This document shows positions 37,801 through 45,634 of a DNA stretch of 64,000 bases, piece by piece. The notes beneath the pieces were generated by a model. It made no database searches and was not told the DNA's origin. It saw only the letters and a program-made list of their open reading frames with translations. Both the position numbers and the translations under genes were made by a program. This stretch comes from Acidovorax sp. SUPP3334. GTDB lineage: Bacteria; Pseudomonadota; Gammaproteobacteria; Burkholderiales; Burkholderiaceae_C. The stretch covers positions 87,127 to 151,126 of the forward strand of contig NZ_BQXQ01000008.1 of NCBI RefSeq assembly GCF_030159055.1, written 5' to 3'. The first letter of the stretch is position 1; each line of letters starts with the position of its first letter.

Positions 37801-39090
37801 GTTGCCTTGGCGGGCAATCGCGCCGCCCCCCGCTGGAGCGGAACGCTGGGCGCCGACCAGTTGTCGGTGCGCTCGCTCATCGACGGTGTGGACCTGCAGG
37901 ACGGGCGACTGCGCGCCACCTTGAACGGTGACCGGCTCGACATCACCGAATTTCGCGTGAACGGCGGCCAGGGCAGCAACGCGCGCATCGCCGGCTTCAG
38001 CGGCAATCGCACCGCAGCCCCGAAGGACGGCGGAACCCTCACCGGCAAAGGCAGCGTGTCGTGGAGCACAGGCGGGAACGCCGCGGCCTCCGGCATCGCC
38101 ATGGACTTCGACGCCGAAGCGCGCGCGCTGCAGGTGCTGGTGCGTGCCGACCGACAGGTCAGCGTGTCCGGCAACCTGCAAGCGCGGCTGCGCCAGGGGC
38201 AGTTCACGCTGCGCGGCAAGCTCACGACCGACCGCGCGACCATCATCCTCCCCGAAGCCGGTGCGCCCAGCCTGGGCACCGACGTAGTCGTGCGTTCGGC
38301 GGCCAAAGACCGCGAAACGGTCAAGCAGGCCGAACGCGCAGGCGAGGCCGCTGGCCGTGTCGAGGCCGCCAAGCCGCCGGACATCGCCGTCACCCTGAAC
38401 CTGGGCGACGACTTCGCGCTGCAGGGCCATGGCATCACCACGCGACTGGCCGGAGAGCTGGAAATCCGCGGCGCCACCGTGGCCGGAGCGCCGCCCCGCG
38501 TCACCGGCGAAGTGCGCACCGTGGAAGGCCGTTACCGCGCCTGGGGACAGTCGCTCGATGTGGAAACGGGCCTGGCGCGCTTCAACGGACCGTATGACAA
38601 CCCGGCGCTCGACATTCTCGCCATCCGGCCCAACATCAGCGTGCGTGCCGGTGTGCAGGTCACCGGCTCGGCCAAGGCGCCGCGCGTGCGGCTCTATTCC
38701 GACCCCGAACTGCCCGATGCCGAAAAACTCTCCTGGGTGGTACTGGGCCGCAGCGGCGCAGCCGGCGGCGCCGAGGCCGCGCTGCTGCAACAGGCCGCGC
38801 TGGCGCTGCTCGGCGGCAACGGCAATGCCGGCGCCGGCAACTTCGCCAAGCGCGTGGGGCTCGACGAGATCGGGTTCAAAGGCCCGGGCTCGGGCGAGGA
38901 TGCCTCGGCGGCCGCCCTCACCTTCGGCAAACGCCTGTCCAAGGACCTGTACGTGACCTACGAACGCAGCCTCTCGGGCGCCTTGGGCACGCTGTACATC
39001 TTCTACGACCTGACCAAGAGCTTGACGCTGCGCGGCCAGACCGGCGCACAAAGCGCGGTGGACCTGATCTACACGGTGCGGTACGACTGA
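34864..39090 (+). CDS. tamB: TamB, translocation and assembly module subunit
   Basis: 1408 residues. It has a short cytoplasmic N-terminus, one TM (about residues 25-50), a very long beta-helical periplasmic body and the conserved C-terminal DUF490 domain (LDILAIRPNISVRAGVQVTG and SYERSLSGALGTLYIFYDLTKSLTLRGQTG-like). It bridges the inner membrane to TamA. An Ala/Pro/Ser-rich low-complexity stretch sits near residues 265-320. Confidence 0.93.
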   Translation: MADRPSRNPYAAAAAPAPAPRRGWRMALWTLAALLALVAIIVGAAWWWAGGQASLASTLDRAARYLPADQRLETRDVTGSLRAGGHIGWLRWSSPTLAVEVNDARIAWRIAPLLQRQLTLGEVHAAEVRITPQGPPRTEPDAPTQPLESLVLPLRIDLPFQVDSLTWAAPNPVTTQGLAGRYRYDGAHHRLVVDHVAFAQGLYSGQATVQARSPMALELRADGTVRTASPGGGDDLEAKAHAEAKGTLATAAARLQITAQLQAQAAAPLPGSAPLPAASTPAANAARSSPRSPAARASGAAAAKPAARTAPAAEPMRADVQAEVAPWATQPLVQAKADVASLDLGALWPQAPATQLSGQMRVDPAAAAPGAATTGWTIAAQLRNALPGPWDQARLPLEGIDAQVAFDGAQWTIPDATARIGNGTVALQGRFTPATRAMEGRAEVRGVRPSALYSTLDATPVAGQAQARSEGGDGDPLMRFSADLRATGAAAPRRAGTGTSTGTALRVERLNTEGTWQGSRLTLARLQLDALQAQVNAQSLQIGTADLSVKGQLQATVPGATAKLDGQIAPRAGNGQLELRVADAQRVQRWIESLPGMATALRGAAMQGDAEFTTRWNGGWQTLQGQLQAAGLLSPAAAGTARAATGERFEWQARLAAPRFDVSLPANGSAAPLAVRLTAVRADVAGGLAQSTLSLDAEARVDRRRLDLRLRGTAGTTAPGQWSAQITELRAQARDEQLPGPWTVQFNQPLSITTRQSAGLQVETSGGGATVSGPAPGQVTLNWEPVRFAQTANGAIALRTQGRLQGLPMAWTEAFGPQGQEALQRLGLAGNLVFDGDWDVDAGETLRATASVRRTSGDIRVLAGSAPPATTVVRSSGQGQGAGRAQASEGPGTPAGVRQAEVRLQAEGDTVRASVQWDSERAGRVQADGSTRLTRADGGWQWPADAPLAATVRAQLPDVGVWSALAPPGWRVKGTLDANVALAGNRAAPRWSGTLGADQLSVRSLIDGVDLQDGRLRATLNGDRLDITEFRVNGGQGSNARIAGFSGNRTAAPKDGGTLTGKGSVSWSTGGNAAASGIAMDFDAEARALQVLVRADRQVSVSGNLQARLRQGQFTLRGKLTTDRATIILPEAGAPSLGTDVVVRSAAKDRETVKQAERAGEAAGRVEAAKPPDIAVTLNLGDDFALQGHGITTRLAGELEIRGATVAGAPPRVTGEVRTVEGRYRAWGQSLDVETGLARFNGPYDNPALDILAIRPNISVRAGVQVTGSAKAPRVRLYSDPELPDAEKLSWVVLGRSGAAGGAEAALLQQAALALLGGNGNAGAGNFAKRVGLDEIGFKGPGSGEDASAAALTFGKRLSKDLYVTYERSLSGALGTLYIFYDLTKSLTLRGQTGAQSAVDLIYTVRYD

Positions 39091-39122
39091 AAGGACTCAG
39101 ACAGACCCGCCCCGAAAAGCCT

Positions 39123-39644
39123 TCAGAGGGCCGCCACTGCCCTGGCGGCCTGCGGAGCGCAGTCCATGCGGCCATCCAGGTGCTGCAGATACGGGTAAAG
39201 CAGCCCGCCCGCCGCCTGCAGCAGTTCGAATTGAGGCTGCGCCAAACTCTGCTCGATGAGGTCGAAATGGCACAGCGTGCCGTACAGGCCACCGCGCGGG
39301 TACGTCACCGGCACCCCGTGGTAGGCCACGACCACGCCGCGAAACGAACTGGAAAGCAGCCGCTCGTCATGCATCGAGTTGTCCACCAGCAATGAACCAT
39401 CGCGCAGCACGAACTGGCAGAAACTGTCGTCCAGCGCCACCACGGCCAGCGCCTCGGGCCGAACCTCTTGCTGCTTGTCGTAGAGAAAGACGTTGATGAG
39501 CTGCGACTCGATCACCTGAAAGATTCCGGTGTACCGGTGCGCAATCCCATGATTGAGCGCCTCCATGGCGGGAAAGAGTCCCTCCGCCTGGAGCAGGGCG
39601 TGGAACTGTGCGGGCGTCATGGGAAGGGTCATTGCGGCAGGCAT
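39123..39644 (-). CDS. GAF-like domain protein
   Basis: 173 residues from MPAAMTLPMTPAQF (a further ATG is 12 bp inside). The sequence HRYTGIFQVIESQLINVFLYDK...CQFVLRDGSLLVDNS resembles a small GAF domain; GAF modules bind small molecules. It is convergent with tamB and ends 33 bp from it. No partner is evident. Its start faces the tRNA-Arg gene. Confidence 0.6.
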   Translation of the reverse strand: MPAAMTLPMTPAQFHALLQAEGLFPAMEALNHGIAHRYTGIFQVIESQLINVFLYDKQQEVRPEALAVVALDDSFCQFVLRDGSLLVDNSMHDERLLSSSFRGVVVAYHGVPVTYPRGGLYGTLCHFDLIEQSLAQPQFELLQAAGGLLYPYLQHLDGRMDCAPQAARAVAAL

Positions 39645-39756
39645 TTTAGAGGGCCCCCGGCACTGGACGCCGTACCAAAACGGAAACGCTTCGCGCGGCC
39701 AAGCCACGGCCGCGTCCGCCGGGGGCACGACCGCCACCCCTTTACAATCGCCCGTC

Positions 39757-39796
39757 CTCCTCGTAGTTCAATGGATAGAACGAGTGCCTCCTAAGC
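39757..39796 (+). pseudogene. tRNA-Arg(CCU), 5' half, interrupted in the anticodon loop
   Basis: Acceptor CTCCTCG, the D arm GTTC-AATGGATA-GAAC and the 5' anticodon stem AGTGC plus loop CTCCTAA are present. The expected 3' stem GCGCT is replaced after GC by element sequence. The missing half, with T arm, acceptor CGAGGGG and CCA, is 23.9 kb away at 63708-63752. Joining the two gives a perfect tRNA cloverleaf with anticodon CCT. Confidence 0.9.
39787..39796. repeat. attL core
   Basis: CCTCCTAAGC, identical to 63708-63717. It covers the anticodon loop of the target tRNA and is the crossover region of the integrase. The short identity means the element brings no replacement tRNA half. Confidence 0.85.
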
Positions 39797-39816
39797 CATT
39801 CCGGGTGGTGACATGC

Positions 39817-39849
39817 GACTCCTAAGTCGTTGATTTCATTAGAAATCAA
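39817..39849. promoter_or_regulatory. Inverted repeats next to attL
   Basis: CGACT-CCTA-AGTCG surrounds a second ACTCCTAAG resembling the core, and TTGATTTC-ATTA-GAAATCAA (39830-39849) is a perfect 8-bp stem. These are candidates for integrase or excisionase binding within the left attachment arm. Confidence 0.45.
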
Positions 39850-39890
39850 ACCTCTGAAATCCACCCAAATCCGCCCAGTTCCAACCCACT

Positions 39891-39909
39891 CTTGGAACAA
39901 ATTTGGAAC
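39891..39909. repeat. 19-bp direct repeat, left copy (possible integrase arm site)
   Basis: CTTGGAACAAATTTGGAAC is repeated exactly at 63615-63633, just upstream of the integrase start. Each copy lies about 75-105 bp inside its attachment core. That location and the internal GGAAC duplication suit arm-type integrase binding sites. Confidence 0.6.
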
Positions 39910-39981
39910 GTGGAACGGGCACAAAGTGAGGCTTAGGACGGTCAGATGAGGCACTGAAAAGCGTGCCCCAGAAGCAAAAAC

Positions 39982-40008
39982 AGGTAGCGCATGGCTACCT
40001 ATTTTTTT
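39982..40008. terminator. Bidirectional terminator after the element's tRNA
   Basis: AGGTAGC-N5-GCTACCT, with a T7 run on the plus strand and TGTTTTTG on the minus strand. It lies about 65 bp beyond the 3' end of the minus-strand tRNA gene. Confidence 0.75.
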
Positions 40009-40063
40009 GCCCAGAAAATAGCTCTGCGCTATCCAAGGAGTGGAACCCATAGGGCTCGTTTGA

Positions 40064-40139
40064 TGGTGCCCCCGACACGAATCGAACGTGTGACCCTCTT
40101 CTTAGGAGGAAGATGCTCTATCCACTGAGCTACGGGGGC
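40064..40139 (-). tRNA. tRNA-Arg(CCU), complete, element-borne
   Basis: The 76-nt gene folds fully: acceptor GCCCCCG/CGGGGGC, discriminator A, encoded CCA, D stem GCTC/GAGC, anticodon stem TCTTC/GAAGA with loop CTCCTAA (anticodon CCT), and T arm ACACG-TTCGATT-CGTGT. It differs from the disrupted host gene in acceptor, D, anticodon-stem and T-arm sequence, so it is not a duplicate of the target. It decodes AGG and would make up for the host tRNA split by this element. Confidence 0.95.
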
Positions 40140-40192
40140 CAGCGCTGTACTATAGCAGCAGGAAAAGCCCTTAGACAAGAACGAGCCCGAAG

Positions 40193-40645
40193 ATGGTAGA
40201 CCAACAACTCATTGATTATTTAAGGTCAAAGACCAAAGGCAAGTTGTTGATGTCGCCTGAACAATTGGCTGAAGAGATTGGCATTCCTACAAAGCAACAA
40301 TCTAAGCTTAGAAAGGAAGGCCGGTTTCCTATTCCCTTCAAGAACATTGGACGGTTGGTCTACTACTCTATCTATGATGTTGCCGACTTTCTCTTAAATG
40401 GTGAAACAGCACCTTCCAAGGAAGTCCCACAGAAAGCACCTGCGCCGATCGTCATCAAGAAGAAAGGTGTCAAGCCCAAGGCACATGTCCAAGATCTATC
40501 GCACATCTTCATGCTGCGGGCCTTCGCACAGTCCTTGGAAGAGCGTGCTATGACTATGCTTTCCTTGGCAGAGAACTTGAAGGACTATGCCAGCAAGAAG
40601 GAAATGATGGAGAGCTTCAATCGGCAGTTTCCAATTAAGCACTAG
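40193..40645 (+). CDS. Small HTH protein, candidate excisionase/regulator
   Basis: 150 residues. SPEQLAEEIGIPTKQQSKLRKEGRFPIPFKNIGRLVYYSIYDVADFL resembles the winged-helix/AlpA-like fold of excisionases and helix-turn-helix regulators. The C-terminal half is a basic linker and a helical tail. Its place beside attL fits a recombination directionality factor, but a plain regulator is equally possible. A strong terminator follows. Confidence 0.5.
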   Translation: MVDQQLIDYLRSKTKGKLLMSPEQLAEEIGIPTKQQSKLRKEGRFPIPFKNIGRLVYYSIYDVADFLLNGETAPSKEVPQKAPAPIVIKKKGVKPKAHVQDLSHIFMLRAFAQSLEERAMTMLSLAENLKDYASKKEMMESFNRQFPIKH

Positions 40646-40672
40646 TTTTTACTAAGTTTTTGTTGCGAAGAT

Positions 40673-40696
40673 GGGCACCGGGGGTGCCCTTTTTTG
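40673..40696 (+). terminator. Rho-independent terminator
   Basis: GGGCACC-GGG-GGTGCCC followed by T7, 27 bp after the preceding stop. Confidence 0.9.
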
Positions 40697-40756
40697 TTGA
40701 CGCCTCCATCGTACCCCGCTAACATCATGTCATCTAAGTAACATCACATAAGGCAC

Positions 40757-40936
40757 ATGATGGCCATTGGAGAATCCGGGAGAATTGTCCTAGAGATAGA
40801 CCCCGATCTTAAGAAGAGACTTTATGCCTGTCTCGCCCTAGAGCAAATCACACTAAAAGACTGGTTCATCAAAACAGCCGAAGAATCGATGAAGCGAAAA
40901 CACCCAGAAATCTTCACCGCAAAGAATAAAGAATAA
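40757..40936 (+). CDS. Small ribbon-helix-helix-like protein
   Basis: 59 residues. RIVLEIDPDLKKRLYACLALEQITLKDWFIKTAEESM has the beta-helix-helix pattern of RHH DNA-binding or antitoxin proteins. Its TAA stop shares a base with the ATG of the methyltransferase gene (TAATG), so they are co-translated. It may act as regulator of the restriction-modification genes. Confidence 0.6.
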   Translation: MMAIGESGRIVLEIDPDLKKRLYACLALEQITLKDWFIKTAEESMKRKHPEIFTAKNKE

Positions 40937-42570
40937 TGAACTTCATTGAAAACGAATCGGAGCAAAAGCTACGTGGAGGTTATTACACCCCAGAAGACTT
41001 GGCAACTTATATTGCCAAATGGATTTCAAAGAGTAATCCAAAAGACGTATTGGAGCCTAGCTGCGGCGATGGTATTTTTTTGAAGGCATTTCACAATGTT
41101 GGCAAAACGGAAAATCTTCATTTCCACGGCTTTGAGTTGTTCGAGGACGAGGTTGCCATCGCAAAAAAGCGAGCCTCGCAATACAAGATTAAGAGCACGA
41201 TTAAGTGCGCTGACTTTCTGGATCATGCCATCAGGCTTATGACTACAGAGAGAGCTGAATATGATGCGGTAGTTGGCAATCCACCATTTATCCGCTATCA
41301 GTATCTTCCAACAGAATCTCAAGAAAAGTCGGAGATTATCTTTAAGAGCGAACAACTCAAATTCACCAAGCACACGAACGCGTGGGTCCCATTTGTCATT
41401 GCAGCAATCAAGACTTTGAAGCCTGGTGGTAGGCTTGGGATGATTTTGCCCGCTGAAATCATACATGTCATGCATGCACAATCACTTAGAACTTACCTCG
41501 GTGAGCAATGCAGCAAGCTACTTATCATTGATCCAGAAGAAATTTGGTTTGAAGGCACTCTGCAAGGCGCCATCATTCTTTTTGCAGAAAAGAAGCAAGA
41601 AATCAAAGGTCATTCTTATGGACTTGGTATCTATAAAGTAGCTGGCAAGAACTTCCTAAAAGAGGATCCAGAGAAAACTTTTGAGAACACACCGCGTATC
41701 AATGGTGAAACTGTTGAAGGTAAGTGGACACAAGCCCTTTTGACCAGTGAAGAAAGAACACTCTACAAGTCGCTATTGAAACTTGATGAAGTTCATAAAT
41801 TTCATGACATTGCCAAAGTGGACGTTGGCATCGTCACCGGTGCGAACAAGTTTTTCTTGGTCCCCAATCAAGTAGTTCATGAATATGGATTGGCAAAGTT
41901 CGCTCATCCAATGTTTGGACGAAGCGAACATTGTCCCGGTCTTATCTATGATGAGAAGCAGCATCAAGAGAATGCTGAAAAAGGCAGCCCCACCAACTTC
42001 ATCCTTATTAAAGATGAATTGAGCAAGCTTCCCAAGAAGGTGAAGGAATACATCGCTCTTGGTGAGTCTGAGAAGCTACATACTCGTTATAAGTGCAGGA
42101 TCAGAAAACCTTGGTATACCGTTCCTTCTGTGTATTCAACGAGGATTGGCATGCTCAAACGCAGTCATGACATTCCAAAACTAGTTCTTAATACTGTTGA
42201 AGCCTATACGACCGACACAGCATATCGGATTAGAGCCAAGGAAAATATTGCCGCTGACAAGCTTGTCTTCTGCTTTTTAACGGCGCTGACTGCTTTGAGT
42301 GCAGAACTTGAAGGCCGTCACTATGGAGGCGGAGTTCTTGAGCTTGTTCCTTCTGAAATTGAAGAACTAGCTATTGCCTACCCCAAGAAGCTCACCAAAT
42401 TTGATTTGGAAGCCTTGAATGGTGTTTATAAAAAAGAAAGTGCCCCTGAAATTCTTGAACAACAATCAAGAATTGTCTTGGGGGCACTTGGAGTTACCAC
42501 TGAGCAGCAGGCAACTTTACTAAATGCTTGGAAGCGTTTAAAGAATAGGCGACAACGAATCAGTGATTAA
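40936..42570 (+). CDS. N6-adenine-type DNA methyltransferase (type II RM)
   Basis: 544 residues. S-adenosylmethionine motif I is V-L-E-P-S-C-G-D-G-I-F near residue 36-46 and the catalytic motif is N-P-P-F at 115-118. A large C-terminal part probably recognises the target. The enzyme would methylate adenine in DNA. It is convergent with, and overlaps by 4 bp, a PLD-type nuclease gene, making a modification/restriction pair. Overall base composition is AT-rich compared with the chromosome. Confidence 0.85.
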   Translation: MNFIENESEQKLRGGYYTPEDLATYIAKWISKSNPKDVLEPSCGDGIFLKAFHNVGKTENLHFHGFELFEDEVAIAKKRASQYKIKSTIKCADFLDHAIRLMTTERAEYDAVVGNPPFIRYQYLPTESQEKSEIIFKSEQLKFTKHTNAWVPFVIAAIKTLKPGGRLGMILPAEIIHVMHAQSLRTYLGEQCSKLLIIDPEEIWFEGTLQGAIILFAEKKQEIKGHSYGLGIYKVAGKNFLKEDPEKTFENTPRINGETVEGKWTQALLTSEERTLYKSLLKLDEVHKFHDIAKVDVGIVTGANKFFLVPNQVVHEYGLAKFAHPMFGRSEHCPGLIYDEKQHQENAEKGSPTNFILIKDELSKLPKKVKEYIALGESEKLHTRYKCRIRKPWYTVPSVYSTRIGMLKRSHDIPKLVLNTVEAYTTDTAYRIRAKENIAADKLVFCFLTALTALSAELEGRHYGGGVLELVPSEIEELAIAYPKKLTKFDLEALNGVYKKESAPEILEQQSRIVLGALGVTTEQQATLLNAWKRLKNRRQRISD

Positions 42571-43754
42571 TCAATCTCAATCATAAACTCCGGGGGATTG
42601 GAATCTTTTCTATGCAAGGTCATAATCCGCCTTAGCAGGTCATCTTGCGCGATGAGGTTCTTTGCATCGCCCCAGCTAATATTGGTCATCGCATTATTCT
42701 GTAGATATGATTTGGACGTCGTATCAGTATTATGCGAAATCTTCAAGTCAAAGGTCCCTCTATATTCACCTTTGGTGAAAATATGAACCTTGATTTGAGC
42801 CCTCTCATAATGAGGCTTGGATGCATCAACGGCCCAACCCACATCAACAAAAACTTCATCACGGAAGTAGTGTCGCTGATCTATTCCCTCCATAGCACCT
42901 TTTTTCCATAACATAGAGCCAGTTGGATTAGTATTTCCTCCAGTAGGAATATTTAAATCCCGCTCTTTCAGCTCTTTGCCCTGCCATACCAAGTAGTAAT
43001 CTTGGGTATTGGGTTTCGCAATGCTAGGACGACGGGTAATTTCCTCTTTTCCATTTTCTTTGACGATGATTTCGTCAATAAATTCTTTACCAGCCCTCTT
43101 TTTGGAGACTGGAAGTGGAAACTTCTTGAATAGCTTCATCAAAGGGGTGCTATCACCTTTTCCCTTTGATGGCCTGGAGCTCTTCTGCTTTATTACTACA
43201 GTTTCATCAACAACTCTACCACTCTCAAAGATTTCTCTAATATCCTTCTTGCTCTTGATATTCAGAACATGCTCAGGATGAGCAGCGGCAAGGTGATTAA
43301 ATATTGCCTCAGTCTGATCAACAAAACTCTTGTCGTCAGCAGTGCTCAAATCAAGATCAAGGATAGAACTAGCTTCAATATTGTTGTGTAGGCCGCCAAA
43401 AGTCAGATTGGCACTACCTATGATTGCTGTTGCTGATTTTTTGAATTTTGCGAGATATATCTTGGGGTGAAAGATGGTAGTGCGTGACCCTGTATCAACC
43501 ACATAAAGGTTCGCACCAGTCTCCAAAATCACTTCCAGGGCCTGATAGGAAGTGATGTCGTTTCGGACGCCAACGAAGACAGCACACTTTCCCTTGTTTT
43601 TTTCTAGTGCAGCCTTGATGACAGCAGCACCTTGACTCTTCGCAAAGGCAACACTGATCAGTAGCTTGTCCAGGTCCTTGCCAAGGGCCTCTTTGATGAT
43701 AGTTGAATGATCTTCCTCAGTCACTGCTTGCAGTAGGAACCGTGCCTTCGCCAT
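42567..43754 (-). CDS. PLD-superfamily restriction endonuclease-like protein
   Basis: 395 residues. The phospholipase D motif H-P-K (His96, Lys98) followed by G-S-A-N-L-T (113-118) is seen once, as in BfiI/NgoFVII-type enzymes that dimerise to form the active site. The C-terminal part (about 240-390) is likely the DNA-recognition domain. Convergence with the adenine methyltransferase supports a restriction role that cuts unmodified DNA without metal. Target sequence unknown. Confidence 0.75.
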   Translation of the reverse strand: MAKARFLLQAVTEEDHSTIIKEALGKDLDKLLISVAFAKSQGAAVIKAALEKNKGKCAVFVGVRNDITSYQALEVILETGANLYVVDTGSRTTIFHPKIYLAKFKKSATAIIGSANLTFGGLHNNIEASSILDLDLSTADDKSFVDQTEAIFNHLAAAHPEHVLNIKSKKDIREIFESGRVVDETVVIKQKSSRPSKGKGDSTPLMKLFKKFPLPVSKKRAGKEFIDEIIVKENGKEEITRRPSIAKPNTQDYYLVWQGKELKERDLNIPTGGNTNPTGSMLWKKGAMEGIDQRHYFRDEVFVDVGWAVDASKPHYERAQIKVHIFTKGEYRGTFDLKISHNTDTTSKSYLQNNAMTNISWGDAKNLIAQDDLLRRIMTLHRKDSNPPEFMIEID

Positions 43755-43942
43755 GTATGCCCTCCAAGATGTTACGCAATGATATCAAGGAGACTGGCAT
43801 CTGACCAGATCGCGACATGCAGGTGGCACTCATGACCTTCATCAAAAAGAAAGGTCTACGCTAATTTTAAATATCGCCAGTCAGATTTATTGAATCCTCC
43901 GGTTTTTCAGAAAAATATCTTCGCTAGAAAACAGCGAACCAG

Positions 43943-43971
43943 TTGACGCTTGTTGTTCTTGCTCCTAGAGT
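43943..43971 (+). promoter_or_regulatory. Sigma-70-type promoter of the H-NS-like gene
   Basis: TTGACG (43943-43948), 17-bp spacer, TAGAGT (43966-43971). The intergenic stretch 43755-44057 otherwise shows no gene. A GGAGA ribosome site lies 7 bp before the ATG at 44058. Confidence 0.55.
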
Positions 43972-44057
43972 ACATTCATCAACAAGCAAAGGCACTGTAG
44001 GAGCTTGTTGAGCATTTCAAGCAACTACAGTCTTACCATCACTACTGGAGAACTTAC

Positions 44058-44531
44058 ATGGCAGAAGCCAAGAAGCTGACCCTCGCTGACATCCTCGCAA
44101 AGCGCAAAGAGTTTGAAGAAATGGTTGCAGCTCAGATGGAGTCCGAGCGCCCTGCTGCTCTGGCTGGTGTGTTGGAACAAATTAAGATGTTCAACTTCAC
44201 AGCCAACGAACTCGGCCTTCATGCAGCATCTACGGCACGTTCTTCCTCTGTTGCCAAAGGTGCTGGTGGCACCCGCACCATGAACAAGCCGCTCAAGTCA
44301 ACGAAGGGGGACGAAACCGGCGTGTGGCTGGCCCACCCGCCCAAGTTCTTGGAAGCTGAAGGTTGCTTCACCACCTATGAGAGCGGCAAGTCCATTGATG
44401 CATGGTTGGTCACTCCCACCGAAAAGAAGGCCAAGCTCAACCTCCTGAAGAAGCTGTCCAGCCGTCTGGGCAAGAAGCCCACCAAGGAACAGTTGGGTGA
44501 GATCACCGAAGCCGAGTTCAAAGCAGCCTAA
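44058..44531 (+). CDS. H-NS-like protein with atypical C-terminus
   Basis: 157 residues. The N-terminal helical part ending in LEQIKMFNFTANELGL matches the dimerisation half of betaproteobacterial H-NS proteins (...YGLTAAELGL). The expected C-terminal DNA-binding hook with an RGR/GKGR-P-W-like motif is absent; instead there is a GDETGVWLAHPPKFLEAEG segment and a charged tail. It could be an H-NS antagonist, or bind DNA through a diverged domain. The codons are more GC-rich than neighbouring element genes. It has its own promoter and terminator. Confidence 0.5.
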   Translation: MAEAKKLTLADILAKRKEFEEMVAAQMESERPAALAGVLEQIKMFNFTANELGLHAASTARSSSVAKGAGGTRTMNKPLKSTKGDETGVWLAHPPKFLEAEGCFTTYESGKSIDAWLVTPTEKKAKLNLLKKLSSRLGKKPTKEQLGEITEAEFKAA

Positions 44532-44548
44532 ACTTGGCTCCCTCAGCA

Positions 44549-44573
44549 AAAAGCACCTTTAAGGTGCTTTTTT
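44549..44573 (+). terminator. Terminator, AAGCACC/GGTGCTT family
   Basis: AAGCACC-TTTAA-GGTGCTT followed by T run, 19 bp after the H-NS-like stop. It is one of six terminators with this stem on the element. Confidence 0.9.
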
Positions 44574-44712
44574 ATTATGGGATCAATAAATGAAATTTAT
44601 TTCAAGGCATCTAGTGAAATGAGTTGCGATTTGATGCAACTCAGCCATTCGCCATGACTGGTCTGTCAAGACTGGAGTGAGAGAATCTTGCCTCTTTAAT
44701 AACGGAGGGAAG

Positions 44713-45633
44713 ATGTCTGCTGATCTCGCTGCAACTTTTTACACCATGAGCTACGGGCAAGAACTTGCCAAATCCATGGAGACCAACCAAGCTGATATTC
44801 TTGTTTTAACGTTTCCTCAATATTTCAGCATATTGGAGGATAAGACCAAGAACAACCCAAGGCTCGAAAACACTATCCGGACCATTCTTGCAAATACATC
44901 GTTCGGGAAGTATTGGAAAGGGACGTTTAGTCCGAATGCTTCTCAGCCTTGGGTAGGGCCAGCGGCACAAAGTGCCAATGACATGATTGCGATAACGAAG
45001 ACATTGAACGCAATTGGGATGGCAGGCATTACTAGCTATGTGAAGACATCAGCCACTGGCACTTACATTATCATCAAAGGGTATGCTGCGCACCGTGGGG
45101 GGGCTCTTACTGGAACAAGATACCTCGCCACCAATCCATTGATGATAAAATTTGGACTTGGAATTCAAAGCTTGAAGGGGATTGCGATTGGTGGATTTAT
45201 TCTCGGTGTAACTGTTTCAACAGGCATGGAAGTTCTAGACTTTATTTTTAACAATGAAAAGACTATGTATGACCTTGTAGGTGGTATTGGCGTTGAGGCA
45301 GTCAAAGGAGGACTCGGAGGGCTTGTAGCTTATGCAATCGCTAGCATTTTCGGTGGTGCTACTGCAATAGCAATCGCTCCCCTAGTTACTATGGCTTTCG
45401 TCGCTTTTGTGGCGGGAACTTATCTCAATTATGTTGACGAACAGTACCAAATTAAGTCCAAAGTTATTGCGGCGCTAAAGAATCTGCCCGACAATATGCC
45501 TCAGGGTTTTTATAAGGTGGATGAGAGATCACAATCCTGGCTTGCGGCTATAAAAAACAGTTTTAATAATGTCGAAAGAAAAATAAATAACGAGTTGATC
45601 GATTGGCTTTGCCCTATATGTCGGAGATATTGA
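44713..45633 (+). CDS. Putative pore-forming toxin-like protein, element copy
   Basis: 306 residues from MSADLAATFYTMSYGQ, behind GGAGGG. It aligns end to end with the chromosomal protein at 7412-8350, sharing FSPNAS.PWVGP, ITKTLNAIGMAGI, ATGTYIIIKGY, GTRYLATNP and KTMYDLVGGIGVEAVKGGLG. Two hydrophobic hairpin regions (about 160-182 and 205-247) resemble pore-forming domains. DNA here is AT-rich and diverged, so this is not a recent copy of the chromosomal gene. No export signal or delivery domain is visible. The immunity-like gene follows with one base between. Confidence 0.6.
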   Translation: MSADLAATFYTMSYGQELAKSMETNQADILVLTFPQYFSILEDKTKNNPRLENTIRTILANTSFGKYWKGTFSPNASQPWVGPAAQSANDMIAITKTLNAIGMAGITSYVKTSATGTYIIIKGYAAHRGGALTGTRYLATNPLMIKFGLGIQSLKGIAIGGFILGVTVSTGMEVLDFIFNNEKTMYDLVGGIGVEAVKGGLGGLVAYAIASIFGGATAIAIAPLVTMAFVAFVAGTYLNYVDEQYQIKSKVIAALKNLPDNMPQGFYKVDERSQSWLAAIKNSFNNVERKINNELIDWLCPICRRY

Positions 45634-45634
45634 T

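Noticed and set aside
39742..40050. A 102-codon minus-strand frame across attL
   Set aside because: It crosses the tRNA half, attachment core and hairpins, so it is a chance frame created by the insertion.
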